A stretch of 7,179 nt of DNA from Bacteroidales bacterium UBA6229. GTDB taxonomy: Bacteria > Bacteroidota > Bacteroidia > Bacteroidales > F082. A program made the position numbers and the translations under genes. Location of the stretch: the NCBI GenBank assembly GCA_002440975.1, contig DJWN01000129.1:1-7179 (forward strand), given 5' to 3'. The notes beneath the pieces are model-generated. The model saw nothing but the letters and a program-made list of their open reading frames with translations, was not told where the DNA came from and made no database searches. Below are positions 6,755 through 7,179 of this stretch, one piece after another; within the stretch, counting starts at the first letter, position 1; every line of letters begins with the position of its first letter.

Positions 6755-7179
6755 ATGAAAATTCTATTCGGCTCATTTTTACTGCTTTGTATTAATTATT
6801 AATCATTTGCCCAATTCGATCCACCACAAGTGATAGACCCCGATGTATTTGGGATTACCAAGATTGTGGCAGCCGATCTGAACAACGATGGTTTCAAGGA
6901 TTTGATCACTTCACAAAAATATCATAACAACGATAAAATTTCTGTATTCTTCAATACCGGTCAGGAAAGCTTTGGTGAACAAATTATACTTACAACCAAT
7001 ATTGATACACCTTAATGTGTGGCAGCAGGTGATCTGAATCAGGATGGCTGGAATGATATTGCAGGAATTTCGCTGCTCAACAATTCTTTGTATTGGTTCC
7101 CAAATGCTGATGGAAATTTCCCAAACGAAATACCACTCGATACAGGATTAGTGCATCCGGAAGATATAGAAATTGTTAA
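6755..7179 (+). pseudogene. Secreted FG-GAP/VCBS-repeat protein, interrupted by two in-frame stops and cut off by the window edge
   Basis: An ATG at 6755 begins a signal peptide (MKILFGSFLLLCINY) that meets TAA at 6800-6802. The same frame then continues as SFAQFDPPQV, a typical cleavage region (SFA/Q). After it come a beta-propeller-like FG-GAP repeat with VAADLNNDGFKDL (6866-6904), a second TAA at 7013-7015, and a further repeat with VAAGDLNQDGWNDI (7019-7060). The frame is still open at the right edge. The D-x-N-x-D-G-x-x-D loops bind calcium in related repeats. Intact relatives in Bacteroidota are large secreted or surface proteins, often exported by the type IX system. The C-terminus that would show this is outside the window. 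The frame is preserved over about 425 bases with only two nonsense codons, so inactivation looks recent, or the stops are sequence errors. A short product could start at the GTG at 6830, but it would lack the signal peptide. Confidence 0.75.
6866..7060 (+). repeat. Two FG-GAP/VCBS protein repeats, about 52-residue period
   Basis: Two copies of a VAA(G)DLNxDGxxD core are encoded in the same frame. Their DLN codons begin at 6875 and 7031, 156 bases apart. The DNA copies are diverged (aac-aac versus aat-cag after the shared gatctg), so this is an old protein repeat and not a recent duplication. The sequence at the right edge (PEDIEIV) looks like the approach to a third core. Confidence 0.7.

Noticed and set aside
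6755..7179. TAA read as glutamine (altered genetic code) to explain the two stops in the FG-GAP gene
   Set aside because: The four long genes in the window (about 2,000 codons) use only CAA and CAG for glutamine and contain no in-frame TAA, and meaB ends naturally at TAA. A pseudogene or sequence error is simpler.

Overview
The window looks like a chromosomal segment of a member of the Bacteroidota (Bacteroidetes). The evidence is the Bacteroidota-type LptD barrel, an amidase_3 protein with a SPOR-like tail, and an MCE protein ending in a NPKRYV..FS tail that I recall from this phylum. Promoter-like boxes of the phylum's form (TAnnTTTG) lie just upstream of every intact gene, and there are no recognisable Shine-Dalgarno sequences. 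The DNA is moderately AT-rich, and I see no tRNA, rRNA, CRISPR array, transposase or insertion sequence.

Layout from left to right. Positions 1-236 hold no gene I can support. At 264-1361 (+) is meaB, the GTPase chaperone of B12-dependent methylmalonyl-CoA mutase. It converges with lptD at 1366-4203 (-), with only 4 bases between the two stop codons. lptD encodes a large outer-membrane LPS-insertion protein and is divergent from an N-acetylmuramoyl-L-alanine amidase at 4231-5439 (+). Their predicted promoters lie inside one another and face each other. An MCE/MlaD-type lipid-transport protein follows at 5519-6466 (+) with its own promoter-like box. After a 288-base gap comes the start of a secreted FG-GAP/VCBS-repeat protein (6755 to the right edge, +). 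It is broken by two in-frame TAA codons although its reading frame is otherwise intact.

lptD, the amidase and the MCE gene form an envelope block: LPS delivery to the outer leaflet, peptidoglycan cleavage, and phospholipid movement between membranes. meaB is metabolic and its mutase partner is not in the window.

The points most worth a second look are the interlocked lptD/amidase promoters, an LptD with exactly two cysteines placed as if for one interdomain disulfide, non-ATG starts at two or three of the envelope genes, and the doubly interrupted surface-protein gene. I did not find a clearly new multi-gene system. Most of the window is ordinary core-genome content.
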